A stretch of DNA of 64,000 bases from Bog-257 sp963846715. Its GTDB lineage: Bacteria > Acidobacteriota > Terriglobia > Terriglobales > Acidobacteriaceae. The stretch lies in assembly GCA_963846715.1 (NCBI GenBank), contig CAWJXA010000008.1, positions 744,001-808,000 of the forward strand, written 5' to 3'. The translations under genes were made by a program, and so were the position numbers. The notes below the pieces were generated by a model. It worked only from the letters and a program-made list of their open reading frames with translations, was not told where the DNA came from and did no database searches. Below, in pieces: positions 35,247-45,182 of the stretch; within the stretch, counting starts at the first letter, position 1; each line of letters opens with the position of its first letter.

Positions 35247-35738
35247 ATGACCACCACACCGCAATCTCTGCCCGCTCCGAACGTTCAGCTCAGCCAAATT
35301 CTGGAAAGCGCTGTGGTCCTGAACTGGAGTGACCTGGTGCCGGCAGCAACCGGCGGCCTACTGCAGATCGAGTATCACGTCGGCGGCGAGCGTACCGTGG
35401 ACAGCCTGAAGATGTGGTGCAACACCGCGCGCGGATATTGGAGCCTGATCTGCGATTACTCCGTGAATCCCGGGTGGGCGAATGGTCCGCGTTTCAGCAA
35501 CGGCTTTCATTCCCGCAAACTGGGACGGCTTCTGGAGTCGATCATGCTGAATCAGAATCTGTTCCAGCACGCTTCCGAGGTCAACAGCAACGTGGTAATC
35601 CAAGTTGGCCCACCCACGCCGGAAGAAGTTGCCGCCGCAGAACTGCAAATGGCGGAGGCTTTTCCCCCGCCTGTACCCATATTGCGCAAAGTGGCGCCGC
35701 GCTTGCAGGTTAGAGTTGCGGCACCGGTGTTGCTGTAA
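35247..35738 (+). CDS. Hypothetical cytoplasmic protein
   Basis: 163 residues, no signal peptide or membrane helix. Notable parts are LQIEYHVGGERTVDSLKMW, ARGYWSLICDYSV and a proline-rich C-terminus (AEAFPPPVPILRK). A good GGAGG site lies eight bases before the ATG, and a TATAAT box at 35024-35029 could drive it. I recognise no family; Acidobacteriota often carry lone genes of this size. Confidence 0.6.
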   Translation: MTTTPQSLPAPNVQLSQILESAVVLNWSDLVPAATGGLLQIEYHVGGERTVDSLKMWCNTARGYWSLICDYSVNPGWANGPRFSNGFHSRKLGRLLESIMLNQNLFQHASEVNSNVVIQVGPPTPEEVAAAELQMAEAFPPPVPILRKVAPRLQVRVAAPVLL

Positions 35739-36029
35739 AAAGTACGGCCTATACAGATTGTCATCGTCGGCCGGCTTTGGTCTCAGACACGCTGGCGTGA
35801 AACGCCTGCGGCCTACGACCTCTGGAGTGGAAGCGCGAAACCCCTTGTGCTAGGATTCTAGGTTCGTTCACCATGTGCAGGCCGGCATGGTGCCCCGCCT
35901 TTTTGCCTCACCGGCAACCTCGGGGTTGTACCAGCACGAAAATCTCGTGCCACTGAGGAACATTGTCTCTGAGCGCCAGGTGGAGCTGCCGTCACACGGT
36001 ATGGCCACGGCTCACTCGAAGGAGTCCTA

Positions 36030-38135
36030 GTGAAGAATTACGAAGGCGCAAACATCCGCAATGTCGCCCTGGTTGGGCATTCACATTCAGGAAAAACGTC
36101 CCTCGCGTCCTCCTTGCTTTTTACCGCCGGCGCCACCCAGCGCTTTGGCCGCGTCGATGAAGGCACCACCGTCACCGATTACGACGATGAAGAAATTTCG
36201 CGGGCGATGTCCATTGCCGCGGCTACCGCTTACGTCGAGTGGGGCAAGACCAAGATCAACCTGATCGACACCCCCGGCTTCAACATGTTCATCCACGAAG
36301 CCGAGATGACGTTACCGGCGGTAGAAGCCGCCCTGGTGGTGGTGGACGCGGTCAGTGGCGTGGAGGTGGTGACCGAACGTATTTGGCAGTACTGCGATAA
36401 GTTCGCGCTACCGCGAGTTATCGTGTGCACCCGCACCGATCGCGAGCGCGCCGACTTCAACCGCGTGATGGAGTCGCTGACCTCCGCCTTTGGACGTACG
36501 GTTGTCCCTGTGCAACTGCCCATCGGCTCGGAGAAGAGTTTCAGCGGTGTCGTGGACCTGGTTAAGATGCAGGCTTACACCTACGAAATGGGTGGTAACG
36601 GCAAATCGACGGTCGGCCCCATCCCTGCCAACATGGAGGAGCAGGCCAAGGCAGCGCACGAGCGGCTGGTGGAGCTGGTGGCGGAAGGCGACGATGCGTT
36701 AATGGAGGAGTTCTTCGACAAGGGCACGATTGCCGAAGAGCATATTGTCGCCGGGCTGCACAACGCGATTCGCGAAGACAAAATCTTCCCGGTACTCTTC
36801 GCGTCTGGTTTGGGCAACATCGGCAGCGACGAGGTGCTCGACTTCATCGTCGATTATCTGCCGACAGCAGCGGAGCGCGGCGAGGTGAAGGCGGCTGCAA
36901 CGGCCAATAACGGGGAGCCCGCGACCCGCAAGGTCAGCGACACGGAGCCGCTCTCGTTGTTCGTGTTCAAGACCATCAGCGATCCATTCTCGGGACGCAT
37001 CTCCTTCTTCAAGGTTTATTCCGGCGTGCTGAAGAACGATGCGACGGTGCAAAACTTCAGCCGTGGCAGCGCGGAGAAATTCGCGCACCTTTCGATTATG
37101 CAAGGTAAGACCGCGGTCCCGGTCAACGAGCTGCACGCCGGAGACATCGGCGCAGTTGCGAAGTTGAAGGACACGTTGACGGGCGACACCCTGGGCGACA
37201 AGGGCGCTCCCATCCAGTATCCACAGGTTACGTTCGCGGAGCCGGCCATAACCTTCGCCATCGAGCCTAAGACCCGCGCCGACGAAGACAAGCTGAGCAA
37301 CGGTATCCACAAGCTGATGGAAGAAGACGCCATGCTGCGTTTCTTCCGCGATGCCCAGACCAAGGAGTTCCTGATCGCCGGCACCGGTCAGCAGCACATC
37401 GAAGTCATTGTCTCCAAGCTTAAGAACCGCTATCACACTGAGGTAAACCTAAAGGCCCCCAAGGTTCCCTACCGCGAAACCATTCGCGGCAAGGCTGACG
37501 TCCAGGGTCGCCACAAAAAGCAGAGCGGCGGACACGGCCAGTTTGGCGACTGCAAGATCAAGATGGAGCCCATGCCGCGCGGCGGAAACTTCGAGTTCGT
37601 CAACGAGATCTTCGGCGGTGCGATTCCCAAGAACTACATTCCCGCTGTCGAAAAGGGCATCGTCGAAGCTGCGCAACGCGGCTTCTTGGCTGGCTTTCCG
37701 GTAGTCGACTTCCGCGTCATCCTCTACGACGGTTCGTATCACGACGTCGACTCTAACGAATTGTCGTTCAAGACCGCGGGCCGAATCGCCTTCCGCAAAG
37801 CCATGGAACAGGCCAAGCCCACGCTGCTGGAGCCCATCATGAATGTCGAGATCACCATCCCAGACGAATTCGCCGGAGCCATCATGGGTGACTTGAACAG
37901 CCGTCGCGGACGCATCCAGGGTATGGACAACAAGGCCGGCAAGACCGTGGTCAAGGCCGTGGTTCCCATGTCGGAAATGTTGACCTACGGCACCGATCTC
38001 ACCTCGATGACTCAGGGCCGCGGCAGTTTTTCGATGGAGATGGACCACTACGATTTCGTACCCGCGCTGCAGCAGGAGAAGATTATAGCGGCCGCCAAGG
38101 CCGAGCGCGGCGAAGAGGTCGAAGTGGAAGACTAG
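36030..38135 (+). CDS. EF-G-like translational GTPase with unusual G motifs
   Basis: 701 residues with all five EF-G domains. The P-loop is GHSHSGKTSL and the G3 motif is DTPGF. The switch I region reads EEISRAMSIAAA instead of the usual RGIT. The G4 motif is CTRTDRERADF, where NKxD is expected. Domain IV (YRETIRGKADVQGRHKKQSGGHGQFGDCKI) and domain V (PDEFAGAIMGDLNSRRGRIQGM) are normal. It belongs to the EF-G-like paralogues found beside a standard fusA; that gene is not in this window. Start GTG 36030 follows GAAGGAG. It may act in recycling, stress translation or a special step rather than bulk translocation. Confidence 0.82.
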   Translation: MKNYEGANIRNVALVGHSHSGKTSLASSLLFTAGATQRFGRVDEGTTVTDYDDEEISRAMSIAAATAYVEWGKTKINLIDTPGFNMFIHEAEMTLPAVEAALVVVDAVSGVEVVTERIWQYCDKFALPRVIVCTRTDRERADFNRVMESLTSAFGRTVVPVQLPIGSEKSFSGVVDLVKMQAYTYEMGGNGKSTVGPIPANMEEQAKAAHERLVELVAEGDDALMEEFFDKGTIAEEHIVAGLHNAIREDKIFPVLFASGLGNIGSDEVLDFIVDYLPTAAERGEVKAAATANNGEPATRKVSDTEPLSLFVFKTISDPFSGRISFFKVYSGVLKNDATVQNFSRGSAEKFAHLSIMQGKTAVPVNELHAGDIGAVAKLKDTLTGDTLGDKGAPIQYPQVTFAEPAITFAIEPKTRADEDKLSNGIHKLMEEDAMLRFFRDAQTKEFLIAGTGQQHIEVIVSKLKNRYHTEVNLKAPKVPYRETIRGKADVQGRHKKQSGGHGQFGDCKIKMEPMPRGGNFEFVNEIFGGAIPKNYIPAVEKGIVEAAQRGFLAGFPVVDFRVILYDGSYHDVDSNELSFKTAGRIAFRKAMEQAKPTLLEPIMNVEITIPDEFAGAIMGDLNSRRGRIQGMDNKAGKTVVKAVVPMSEMLTYGTDLTSMTQGRGSFSMEMDHYDFVPALQQEKIIAAAKAERGEEVEVED

Positions 38136-38229
38136 GGCTACCGCACTTTGCACTCCCAATCCAGGCGGAGTAACAGAATTCACAATGTTTCTGTGCTCCG
38201 CCTTTCTTCTTTGGCGCGATAATGTTGGT

Positions 38230-38973
38230 ATGCGGCGCTGGATTTTCATCGCGGCGTTGAGCGTGGCTTTGCTCGCGATTCCTCTTTGGGCGCAACGAGG
38301 AGGCGCGGGCGGCGGACACGGCGGCACGGGAATGGGTGGCGGACACGGCTATGCGGGTGCTTCCCATAGCGGACCCGCGGGAGGCGGCTACCACGGTGGC
38401 GGATCGTGGGGAGGCGGCTATCACGGCGGTGTCTGGCACGGCTCTTATCCTGGACATTATCCCCACTACCCCGGCCACACTCCGTATTACGGATGGCGCT
38501 ACCCCTGGGGCTACTATGGAGGTTGGTACGGATACCCCTGGGTCTCGTTCGGGTACGGCGGCTCCGGATGGTATGACGGGGATTACTCCTACCCGGCGCA
38601 GGGTTATGTAGCGCAGAGCTATCCCGCTTACGTTTACGTTTCTCCTGACAACGGCGACGCCTCGACCTACGACCAGCAGCAAGAAATCGACCGGCTCAAC
38701 AATGAAGTAGATCACCTGCGTGCCGAGCGTGAAGCCGGAACTTCCGGCGACTATGCGCCCCAGCCCGCGAAGCCTGAAATCCACGCGAGTACCGTGCTGG
38801 TCTTTCGCGATGGCCATAGCGAGGAAATTCAGAACTACGCTATTGCCGGCAAGACCTTGTGGGTCTTCACCGAGCAACGCGCCCGCAAAATTCCCATCAC
38901 GGAGCTGAACCTTCCCGCTACAACGAAAGCGAACGAAGCCCGCGGCGTCGACTTCCGCCTGCCGTCGCCATAA
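38230..38973 (+). CDS. Secreted Gly/Tyr/His-rich protein
   Basis: 247 residues from ATG 38230. The signal peptide (FIAALSVALLAIPLWAQ) is followed by about 110 residues of Gly-His-Tyr-Trp repeats (GGGYHGGGSWGGGYHGG), a short coiled segment (QQQEIDRLNNEVDHLRAERE) and a folded C-terminal part (STVLVFRDGHSEEIQNYAI, TEQRARKIPITELNLP). The C-terminal part looks like a small beta domain seen in many acidobacterial secreted proteins. The Gly-rich half may be flexible or metal-binding. Function unknown. It lies 94 bases after the EF-G-like gene. Confidence 0.68.
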   Translation: MRRWIFIAALSVALLAIPLWAQRGGAGGGHGGTGMGGGHGYAGASHSGPAGGGYHGGGSWGGGYHGGVWHGSYPGHYPHYPGHTPYYGWRYPWGYYGGWYGYPWVSFGYGGSGWYDGDYSYPAQGYVAQSYPAYVYVSPDNGDASTYDQQQEIDRLNNEVDHLRAEREAGTSGDYAPQPAKPEIHASTVLVFRDGHSEEIQNYAIAGKTLWVFTEQRARKIPITELNLPATTKANEARGVDFRLPSP

Positions 38974-39165
38974 GACGGCAAACGTAGTCCCAATACTGTT
39001 TTGGCTGTGGGGGAACGCGCAGATCCACCGCCCGCCGGAAAAGCGAAAGGGCCCTGTAATCCCATCTGCAATTCATCTCGGAACTTTCTTCTAACAATCC
39101 CCGTACCTCACGGTGTAAGCGATTTCCGGTATGCGCGGGCAGCGCGACAAGAAATGAGGCAGGCG

Positions 39166-39519
39166 ATGGATGGACAGATTGTTGGTCTGGTGGCAGTAAT
39201 CATGGTCTTCGGGATTCCCATTGCGGCGATGTACACCTATTACCGCGTGCGCAGGCTGCGCAGCGAAGAGCGCATGGCCGCGCTGGCGCGCGGTTTGACC
39301 ATTCCGATGGAGCCCGAGCTTTCTCAGGCGGCGCGGTCGCGGCGGGCGGGCATTCTGCTGGTTAGCGCGTCTCTTGGCTATGCGATTGCATTTTCGCTGA
39401 TTGCGCGCGTCGAACCCGATGCCTGGGTCGCGGCAGCGTTCGGCGTGATTCCGTTTGCGGTTGGACTCGGGTTCTTTCTGGATTCGACCCTGGTGCGGCG
39501 TGATCTGCGCGCCTCGTAA
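39166..39519 (+). CDS. Membrane protein of the DUF6249-like type
   Basis: 117 residues. An N-terminal helix (GLVAVIMVFGIPIAAMYTYY) is followed by a basic cytoplasmic segment (RVRRLRSEERMAALARG) and two further helices. This is the pattern of small DUF6249-like proteins, assigned by layout only. ATG 39166 is chosen because GAGG lies eight bases upstream; ATG 39154 is in frame too. It converges with the beta-propeller gene at a shared terminator. Confidence 0.55.
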   Translation: MDGQIVGLVAVIMVFGIPIAAMYTYYRVRRLRSEERMAALARGLTIPMEPELSQAARSRRAGILLVSASLGYAIAFSLIARVEPDAWVAAAFGVIPFAVGLGFFLDSTLVRRDLRAS

Positions 39520-39540
39520 GGCGACGCCGACAAGTCGACA

Positions 39541-39569
39541 AAAGGGCAGGCCGCTAGGCCCTGCCCTTT
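39541..39569. terminator. Bidirectional rho-independent terminator
   Basis: AAAGGGCAGG and CCTGCCCTTT form a ten-base perfect stem with a nine-base loop, with A-run and T-run at the ends. It lies between two convergent genes and can serve both. Confidence 0.75.
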
Positions 39570-39596
39570 GCTTCACCCAATTGCTAACCGCGACCG

Positions 39597-41063
39597 CTAT
39601 CTGCGAACAGCACCTCCCCGTTGCAGCCGGTCTTCGACTCCCAGCGAGCAATCGGGATTCACGTTCTGGATGTAGATATCGTTCTCGCCAGCGCGGTCAT
39701 CCTCCCAAGTCAGCGCCGCCAATCCGGACGATGCAATCCCGGCCGCCAACCTCGATTTGTCCGCGGAAGCCGACGATACCGGGAATTGCGAGCATACCGT
39801 CGAGCTGTCGCCAGCCAGCTTTGTTGCCTGGATGGTTCCCGTCCCGAAGCCGGGCTGATCGAACCAAAAGACCAGTGCTCCGGTACCGATCTGTACGTTC
39901 TGCACGAATATCTCTGAATCGGAGCCGAGAGGCACGATGGTCAATCCGTTGTCAGTCCACTGCCGGGCCCCAGTTGAATTGAACTTTTGCCCCGAGACTC
40001 CATTCAGCGTCTGGAACTGGTCTTCCTCCGTCCAGAACAGGAAGGTCTCCTGGGTTGACGGCCGGTACGAGACGGAAGGCGAGACCCTGATGTTGGGTGA
40101 GCTGGTTGAGCCTACAGAACCGTTATGTCCGAAGGCCTCGGTTCCATCCGACAAAATGTGCTGCGCATAAACTTGCAGGCTCGGACTGTTGCTGTACCAC
40201 GAGAACACCGCGCCACCGGAGCCGTCGGGAACGAAGTAGGGGAACTCGCCGAACTGCAACGAGCCGCCATCGAACACCTTGACGTGTCCCGCGCCCCACA
40301 GCAGATGTCCGGTAGACGACACTTTGTTGGCGTAGAGGTAAGCATTGCTGCCGAAGCCATGATTGCGGACCCAGGACACGATGACCGACCCGTCATCGGC
40401 GGCGTGCAGATCGGCCAGCGAGTAATTAAAGCCCGACTCGCTGATGGTGATGCCATAGTCGAATGCCGTCGCTCCTATCCATTGCGGATTGCCGTTGGCG
40501 TCGAGCTTCTGCAGCATGACGTTGCTGTCTGAGGTCCAGGCCACAACAATTCCGCCATCCGTGGTTACGGTTACCTTCGGCGCCGCGTGAAAGTTCGGGC
40601 CCCAGGTCAACGCTATTCCGTTGGGTCCCCACAGAGGCTGGCCTGTCGGGCTCATCTTGGCGGCAGTCACCTGCGGGTTGTCAGGATCTTTGCGGTCATC
40701 GAGAAACGCGAGCAAGGCATTGCCTTGCGCGTCAATCGCGAGACCGTAGTCCTCGGTTGAACTCAAGGTCAGTTTCGCGACCTGGACGCCGTCGTGCTGA
40801 AACTGCTCAAAACCATTCGCGTTGAGCATCTGGTAGTAAACGTCGTAACCATTCGGCGGCGGGTCGTTAGGATTGTTATTGAACCAGCTCACATACCAAC
40901 TGTTGTTCGGCAAGGGAAGCAACTTCGGCTGCACTTGGTCGGCGCCTGGGATATTCGAAAGCGCCAGATTCTGATTTGGATCGGAAGACCACTGGGCCCA
41001 CGCGCTGGTGGCGAGTATGAGTCCAAACGCGAGCATTGCGAAAATACGAACAGCGTATTTCAT
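39597..41063 (-). CDS. Secreted beta-propeller-like protein
   Basis: 488 residues from ATG 41063, which has GGAG eight bases upstream. The signal peptide is FAMLAFGLILATSAWAQ. The mature protein consists of repeating beta units, each with a W-x-x-D/N-x-x and 'G-x-A-L-L/V-x-W' pattern (NALLAFLDDRKD, GIVVAWTSDSN, SVIVSWVRN, GAVFSWYSN, ALVFWFDQPG, AALTWEDDRAGENDIY). This suggests a seven- or eight-bladed propeller, a surface or extracellular binding protein. No enzyme motif is seen. Confidence 0.65.
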   Translation of the reverse strand: MKYAVRIFAMLAFGLILATSAWAQWSSDPNQNLALSNIPGADQVQPKLLPLPNNSWYVSWFNNNPNDPPPNGYDVYYQMLNANGFEQFQHDGVQVAKLTLSSTEDYGLAIDAQGNALLAFLDDRKDPDNPQVTAAKMSPTGQPLWGPNGIALTWGPNFHAAPKVTVTTDGGIVVAWTSDSNVMLQKLDANGNPQWIGATAFDYGITISESGFNYSLADLHAADDGSVIVSWVRNHGFGSNAYLYANKVSSTGHLLWGAGHVKVFDGGSLQFGEFPYFVPDGSGGAVFSWYSNSPSLQVYAQHILSDGTEAFGHNGSVGSTSSPNIRVSPSVSYRPSTQETFLFWTEEDQFQTLNGVSGQKFNSTGARQWTDNGLTIVPLGSDSEIFVQNVQIGTGALVFWFDQPGFGTGTIQATKLAGDSSTVCSQFPVSSASADKSRLAAGIASSGLAALTWEDDRAGENDIYIQNVNPDCSLGVEDRLQRGGAVRR

Positions 41064-42419
41064 GAGAGGCTCCTTAGTTCTGAGAGAACCTCCGCATTTT
41101 ACATAGGAACCGTCGTGAAGTCGCGAAGCCAATCGCGCCCGCCAAGCGATCTTGCCTGAATGTTCAATTCCTGCCAGAGATCGGTCGCAGCGCTCGGGCA
41201 GTGACACTTCGGCCAGGATTATTCATGGGCGTACCAGGCCTTGAAAGGGCGCCCCTTCGTACCGCCTACTCTTCTGCGCTTGGCTTCATCCGTCCGCTGC
41301 GCAGATAGCGATTGTGCCATCCCAGTGACTCGCCCAGCAGATGCGGAGTGTGCCGACCATACGACAGGCGTTCGGCGCGGCTGAGGTAATCGACCAGCAG
41401 CGGCTTGTAGTCTGGTGAGGCGCACTTCTCGATAATCAGATGGGCGCGCTGCCGCGGTGACAATCCGCGCAGGTCGGCGAGTCCCTGCTCGGTCACCACC
41501 ACCTGCACATCGTGCTCGGTGTGGTCCACATGTGAGGCCATCGGCACGATCGTCGAGATGGTGCCCTTCTGCGCCGTCGACGGCGCCATGAAGATCGAAA
41601 GGTATCCGTTGCGTGCGAAGTCACCGGAGCCACCGATACCGTTCTGAATCCGCGAGCCCATGACGTGCGTCGAGTTTACGTTGCCGTACATGTCGGCCTC
41701 GATCATGCCGTTCATGGCGATCACGCCCAGCCGTCGAATGATCTCCGGATGGTTGGAAATCTCCTGCGGCCGCAGCACGATCTGCTTGCGATAGCTGGCC
41801 ATGTCGGCATTGACCTCGGTCAGCATCTCCGGGCTGAGCGAAAACGCGGTCGCCGACGCTGCCGTCAGCTTGCCCGATTTCAGCAGGCGGATCATGCCGT
41901 CCTGGATAACTTCGGTGTACGAGGTCAATCCTTCAAATGGTCCCTCTTCCAATCCAAAGAGCACCGCGTTAGCGATGTTGCCTACGCCCGACTGCAGCGG
42001 CAGCAGCGTCTCGGGCATGCGGCCTTTCTTCACTTCCCAGGCGAGAAATTCCAGAATGTGTCCAGCGATGCGGCGCGATGCCTCGTCGGGCGCCTTGAAC
42101 GCGCTGTTGCGATCGGGTGAGTCGGTGAGCACCACCGCTACGACTTTGTCCGGCGGCACCTCGAGATAGGGGCTGCCGATGCGCTGCCCTGTACTCGTCA
42201 GAGGAATGGGTCCGCGATTGGGCGGCGGCTGCAGACCGTAGTAAATGTCGTGCATGCCTTCCAGCGCTTCGGGCTGCCACGAATTGACTTCGATGATCAC
42301 ATGCTCGGCTTGCTCAATCCACGTCTTGTTGTTGCCCAGCGACGAACTCGGAACCAGGCGGCCGTCCTCGAGCACGGCGGTGACCTCGATCAGCGCCATG
42401 TCAAGCTTCCCGAGGAAGC

Positions 42420-43718
42420 GGTGACGTAAGTTCGATTGTGTAAAAAGCGAGAGGGTGTAAGTTGGCTTTGCCTTAGCAAGCAGAAGCCATTCCTGAAAAG
42501 GAGACTTACACCCGATGGCGAAGGTAATACCGATCACGGAGCATTTCCAACATTTTCTGGCGGAGATGAAGGAGACTTTCTGGGGCGATCTGTACGGCCA
42601 GACGAAGCTGGCATGGCAGCAGTTTTTCGAGCAGGAGTCGGAGCGGCAGCGGGACCGCTTTTCCGGCTGGCGGGCGGTATGAACGGCGGCGAGGGCGGCG
42701 GCGCGTCTATCGCAACGGCTACTACGAGCGGGATTTCGTGACCCGCTTGGGCACGATGCGGCTGCGCATCGCGCGCACCCGGGAGCAAGAGCTTTCTGCC
42801 GGCGGGGCTGAGAGCGCTTTCAGCGGCGGGCGGAAGAAGTCTCGATGCTGATCCGGGAAGCCTTTCTGCGCGGCATCTCGACCCGGCAGGTGGGGCGGGT
42901 GGTGGCCACACTGACGGGCGAGGTGGTGAGCGCGCAGACGGTGTCGAAGCTGACCCGCGATCTGGACGAGGCGGTGCGCCAGTTTCATCAGGCGCAAGTT
43001 GAGCGACGACTATGCTTACTTGTTTCTGGATGGGGTGAGCTTGCGGGTGCGGCGGCCGGCGGGACGCAAGCGGGTGCAGATGCTGGTGGCCTATGGGGTG
43101 CGGCGCGACGGCACCCGCCATCTGCTGGCCTTTCTGCGCAGCCAGGGAGAAAGCCAGGCGGACTGGGAAGGACTGCTGCAAGGATCTGTACCGGCGCGGG
43201 CTGGAGGGCGAGCATCTGGCGCTGATCATCACCGATGGCTGTGCGGGTTTGGCGGCGGCGATTCCGTACGGTGTATCCGCGGGTGCGGCATCAGCGCTGC
43301 TGGGTGCACAAGATGCGCAATATTCTGGAGAAAGTGCGCAAGGCGCGACTACGAGCGAGGTGAAAGCCGGAGCGCAGGCCATCTATCGGGCCGAAAGTCG
43401 GAGCCAGGCCGAAGCCGCGTTCCGCCGCTTCCGCGCGCGCTGGCGCGGGACTATGCGCAGCGATGGTGAGGCGGCTGGAGCAGCGATCTGCCGGAGCTGC
43501 TGTCCTTCTTCGCTTTCCCCGGCACCTGTGGCGCAAGCTGCGGACCACCAACGTGATCGAGCGCTGCTTCGTGGAAGTGCGCCGGCGAACTCGGCCCATG
43601 GTGTGCTTCGTGAACGTGGAGAGCGTGGACCGCATCATCTACTCCATCTTCCAGAGATTCAACCTGGAATGGAAAAACCGCACCCTCAACCTATTTACAC
43701 AAGCAGCTTGACATCACC
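42420..43718 (+). mobile_element. IS256-family insertion sequence with 8-bp target duplication
   Basis: 1299 bases. The left end begins GGTGACGTAAG and the right end, in reverse complement, begins GGTGATGTCAAG. Over the first 40 bases the ends share most positions, including TTGTGTAAA and GAGGGTG. The sequence GAGGAAGC flanks it at 42412-42419 and again at 43719-43726, an 8-base direct repeat as usual for IS256. The single gene inside is a mutator-type transposase with frameshifts. The insertion is young, since the duplication is perfect and the host gene is otherwise intact. Confidence 0.9.
42515..43711 (+). pseudogene. IS256 (mutator-type) transposase with several frameshifts
   Basis: Read across frames the protein is about 398 residues, normal for IS256. 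It begins MAKVIPITEHFQHFLAEMKE; the first DDE aspartate is in YLFLDGVSLRVRR, the second in LIITDGCAGL, and the glutamate region in TTNVIERCFVEVRRRTRP. It ends NLEWKNRTLNLFTQAA. Frame changes are needed near 42675, 42800-42835, 43000, 43185, 43270, 43350 and 43480. Start and end are in the same frame, so the indels cancel. In this sequence it cannot make a transposase; consensus error is possible. Confidence 0.85.
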
Positions 43719-44501
43719 GAGGAAGCCGTACTCCACAAACTGCGCCACGTGGCTCAGGTGGATGTCCATGTACTCCATCTCGCCGGCATTGATGCGCTTG
43801 CGCGTCTCTGGATCGGATTGGTACGGAAGCCGCAGATGAATGCCGCCTGCCATGGCGAGCGCGCCGTCGAGCTCGGGCCCAGTGGAGGCGCCGGTAAAAA
43901 TGCTGACCTGAAACTTCTGGCCGCGCAGGTTGGCGTCGGAGATGCGGCGCGCCAGCGCCAGCGGCACCGCCTTCGGATAGCCGGAGCCGGTGAATCCGCT
44001 CATGCCAATCTGGTCGCCCGAGTGGATGAGGGCGGCCGCTTCTTCGGCGCTCATGATGCGGCTGGCCAGAGTGGGGTTCAGGACACGCGAATTCGTGGAG
44101 ACAGCGGCGGTAGACATAGTATGAGTGCCTCTCAGTTCATAAAAAGTCGAGGATCTAACTCATCACGATAGGTGGAGGGATGAGCCAGGGTCTGTGAGTT
44201 GGGTCACAACGTGAATGTCAAGGGAAGCGCGCTGGCGAGTTGTCTTGCCCCTGAGAGAAGCTCTGATTAAGAGTCGAAGCTTTGAAGGGGACGGCCTTCG
44301 GATTGAAGGGAGACAGCCTTTAGCCCGTCCGTAAGTGCATAGAAGCGGCAGGGCTCGGACCGTAGGGCTTTGAATTGACCTACTCAGAGACTCCTTAGGG
44401 AGTATCAGTCCGGCCTCTGGTGCGCTTTTGATCGATGCGATCATTCGGCGCTTTCTGCGACGAAAGGGGAGCTGACGTCTAATCGGCTTAGGAATCAATG
44501 A

Positions 44502-44518
44502 AGTGCCAAATTGGCACT
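44502..44518. promoter_or_regulatory. Perfect 17-bp palindrome, possible operator
   Basis: AGTGCCAA-A-TTGGCACT is a perfect eight-base inverted repeat with a single central base, the shape of a dimeric repressor site. It is 385 bases upstream of the CoA-transferase start, with no gene immediately beside it. TGGCAC recalls a sigma-54 -24 box, but no TTGC follows at the right distance on either strand. Confidence 0.35.
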
Positions 44519-44836
44519 AAGATGTTAGTCGCAAGTGCACGTTTAGGGTACATTACAGACACACCATAATGCCAATTGCCGCGCATTAGAGGCCCGTAGC
44601 GCGACGTTATGCCTCTCGGGCGACCTTGGGGTGCCTCAAAGCTTCCGAGGCCCTGTAATGGCTTCTAAACGCAAATGCAGCGGTTTCCCACTTTGGGACG
44701 TCACGAGGTGGCTGAGCTCGCCTCTCGAGGTGTTCATATCGTTGTACAGGCGCCGAGATGCGTGGCAGCCGACTCAGGCCTGCGTGATGCGGTGGCAAGC
44801 CTCCTGGAGCTTGATTCCGTCTGCCAGCGTCGCAGG

Positions 44837-44943
44837 TGCCTGCAATGACCTCAGTCCCGCACAGCGGGACGGCTCAGGATAGCCCAGCGTGAAACGCTGG
44901 GGAGCGGCGTTATGTAGAGACACAAGCCCCGGAAGGGGCGACA
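44837..44943 (+). repeat. Three-hairpin palindromic repeat, copy A
   Basis: 107 bases. Hairpin 1 is GTCCCGC-ACA-GCGGGAC (44854-44870). Then GGCTCAGGATAG leads into hairpin 2, CCCAGCG-TGAAA-CGCTGGG (44883-44901). About 24 bases follow, then hairpin 3, GCCCC-GGAA-GGGGC (44926-44939), and GACA. It is about 94 percent identical to copy B 132 bases downstream, in the same direction. Confidence 0.85.
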
Positions 44944-45075
44944 GACAATCGGCCAGACGCGTATCGCGGATCGTATTGCATACCCGTTACGCAACAACGC
45001 CGCAGATTATTGCTCGAAATTCCATTTATGGTGGTGACCTGCCCCATATACTTGTTTCGGTTTGCCATAGCCGGA

Positions 45076-45182
45076 TGCCTGCAATGACCTCAGTCCCGCA
45101 CTGCGGGACGGCTCAGGATAGCCCAGCGTGAAACGCTGGGTGGCGGCGTTATCTAGAGATACAAGCCCCGGAAGGGGCGACA
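45076..45182 (+). repeat. Three-hairpin palindromic repeat, copy B
   Basis: 107 bases, the same three hairpins in the same order as copy A. The differences keep the pairing, for example in the loop of hairpin 1. It ends 57 bases before the start codon of the RAYT transposase gene, so it is in that gene's leader. Confidence 0.85.

Larger units (their letters stand above)
41266..44117 (-). pseudogene. Acetyl-CoA hydrolase/succinate-CoA transferase gene interrupted by an IS element
   Basis: The N-terminal 130 codons (MSTAAVSTNSRVLNP to VEYGFLG) lie at 43727-44117 and the rest (LDMALIEVTAVLEDG to MKPSAEE) at 41266-42419. An IS256-family element sits between them. Taking out the 1299-base element and one 8-base duplication leaves 1545 bases, exactly 515 codons, and restores VEYGFLGKLDMALIEV. 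The family is class I CoA transferases; the catalytic glutamate lies in VVTEQGLADLRG, and SGFTGSGYPK and GIGGSGDFARNGY are the G-loops. It would exchange CoA between acetate and succinyl-CoA or hydrolyse acetyl-CoA. As split here it is not functional. Confidence 0.9.

Noticed and set aside
42515..43711. Programmed frameshifting in the IS256 transposase
   Set aside because: IS256 elements normally encode one continuous frame, there are too many shifts, and no slippery heptamer with a following structure is seen at them.
44502..44518. Sigma-54 promoter at TGGCAC
   Set aside because: No TTGC at the required distance on either strand; a dimeric operator fits better.
44837..45182. CRISPR-like array
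   Set aside because: Only two copies of a 107-base unit made of hairpins, with no spacers of constant length and no cas genes.
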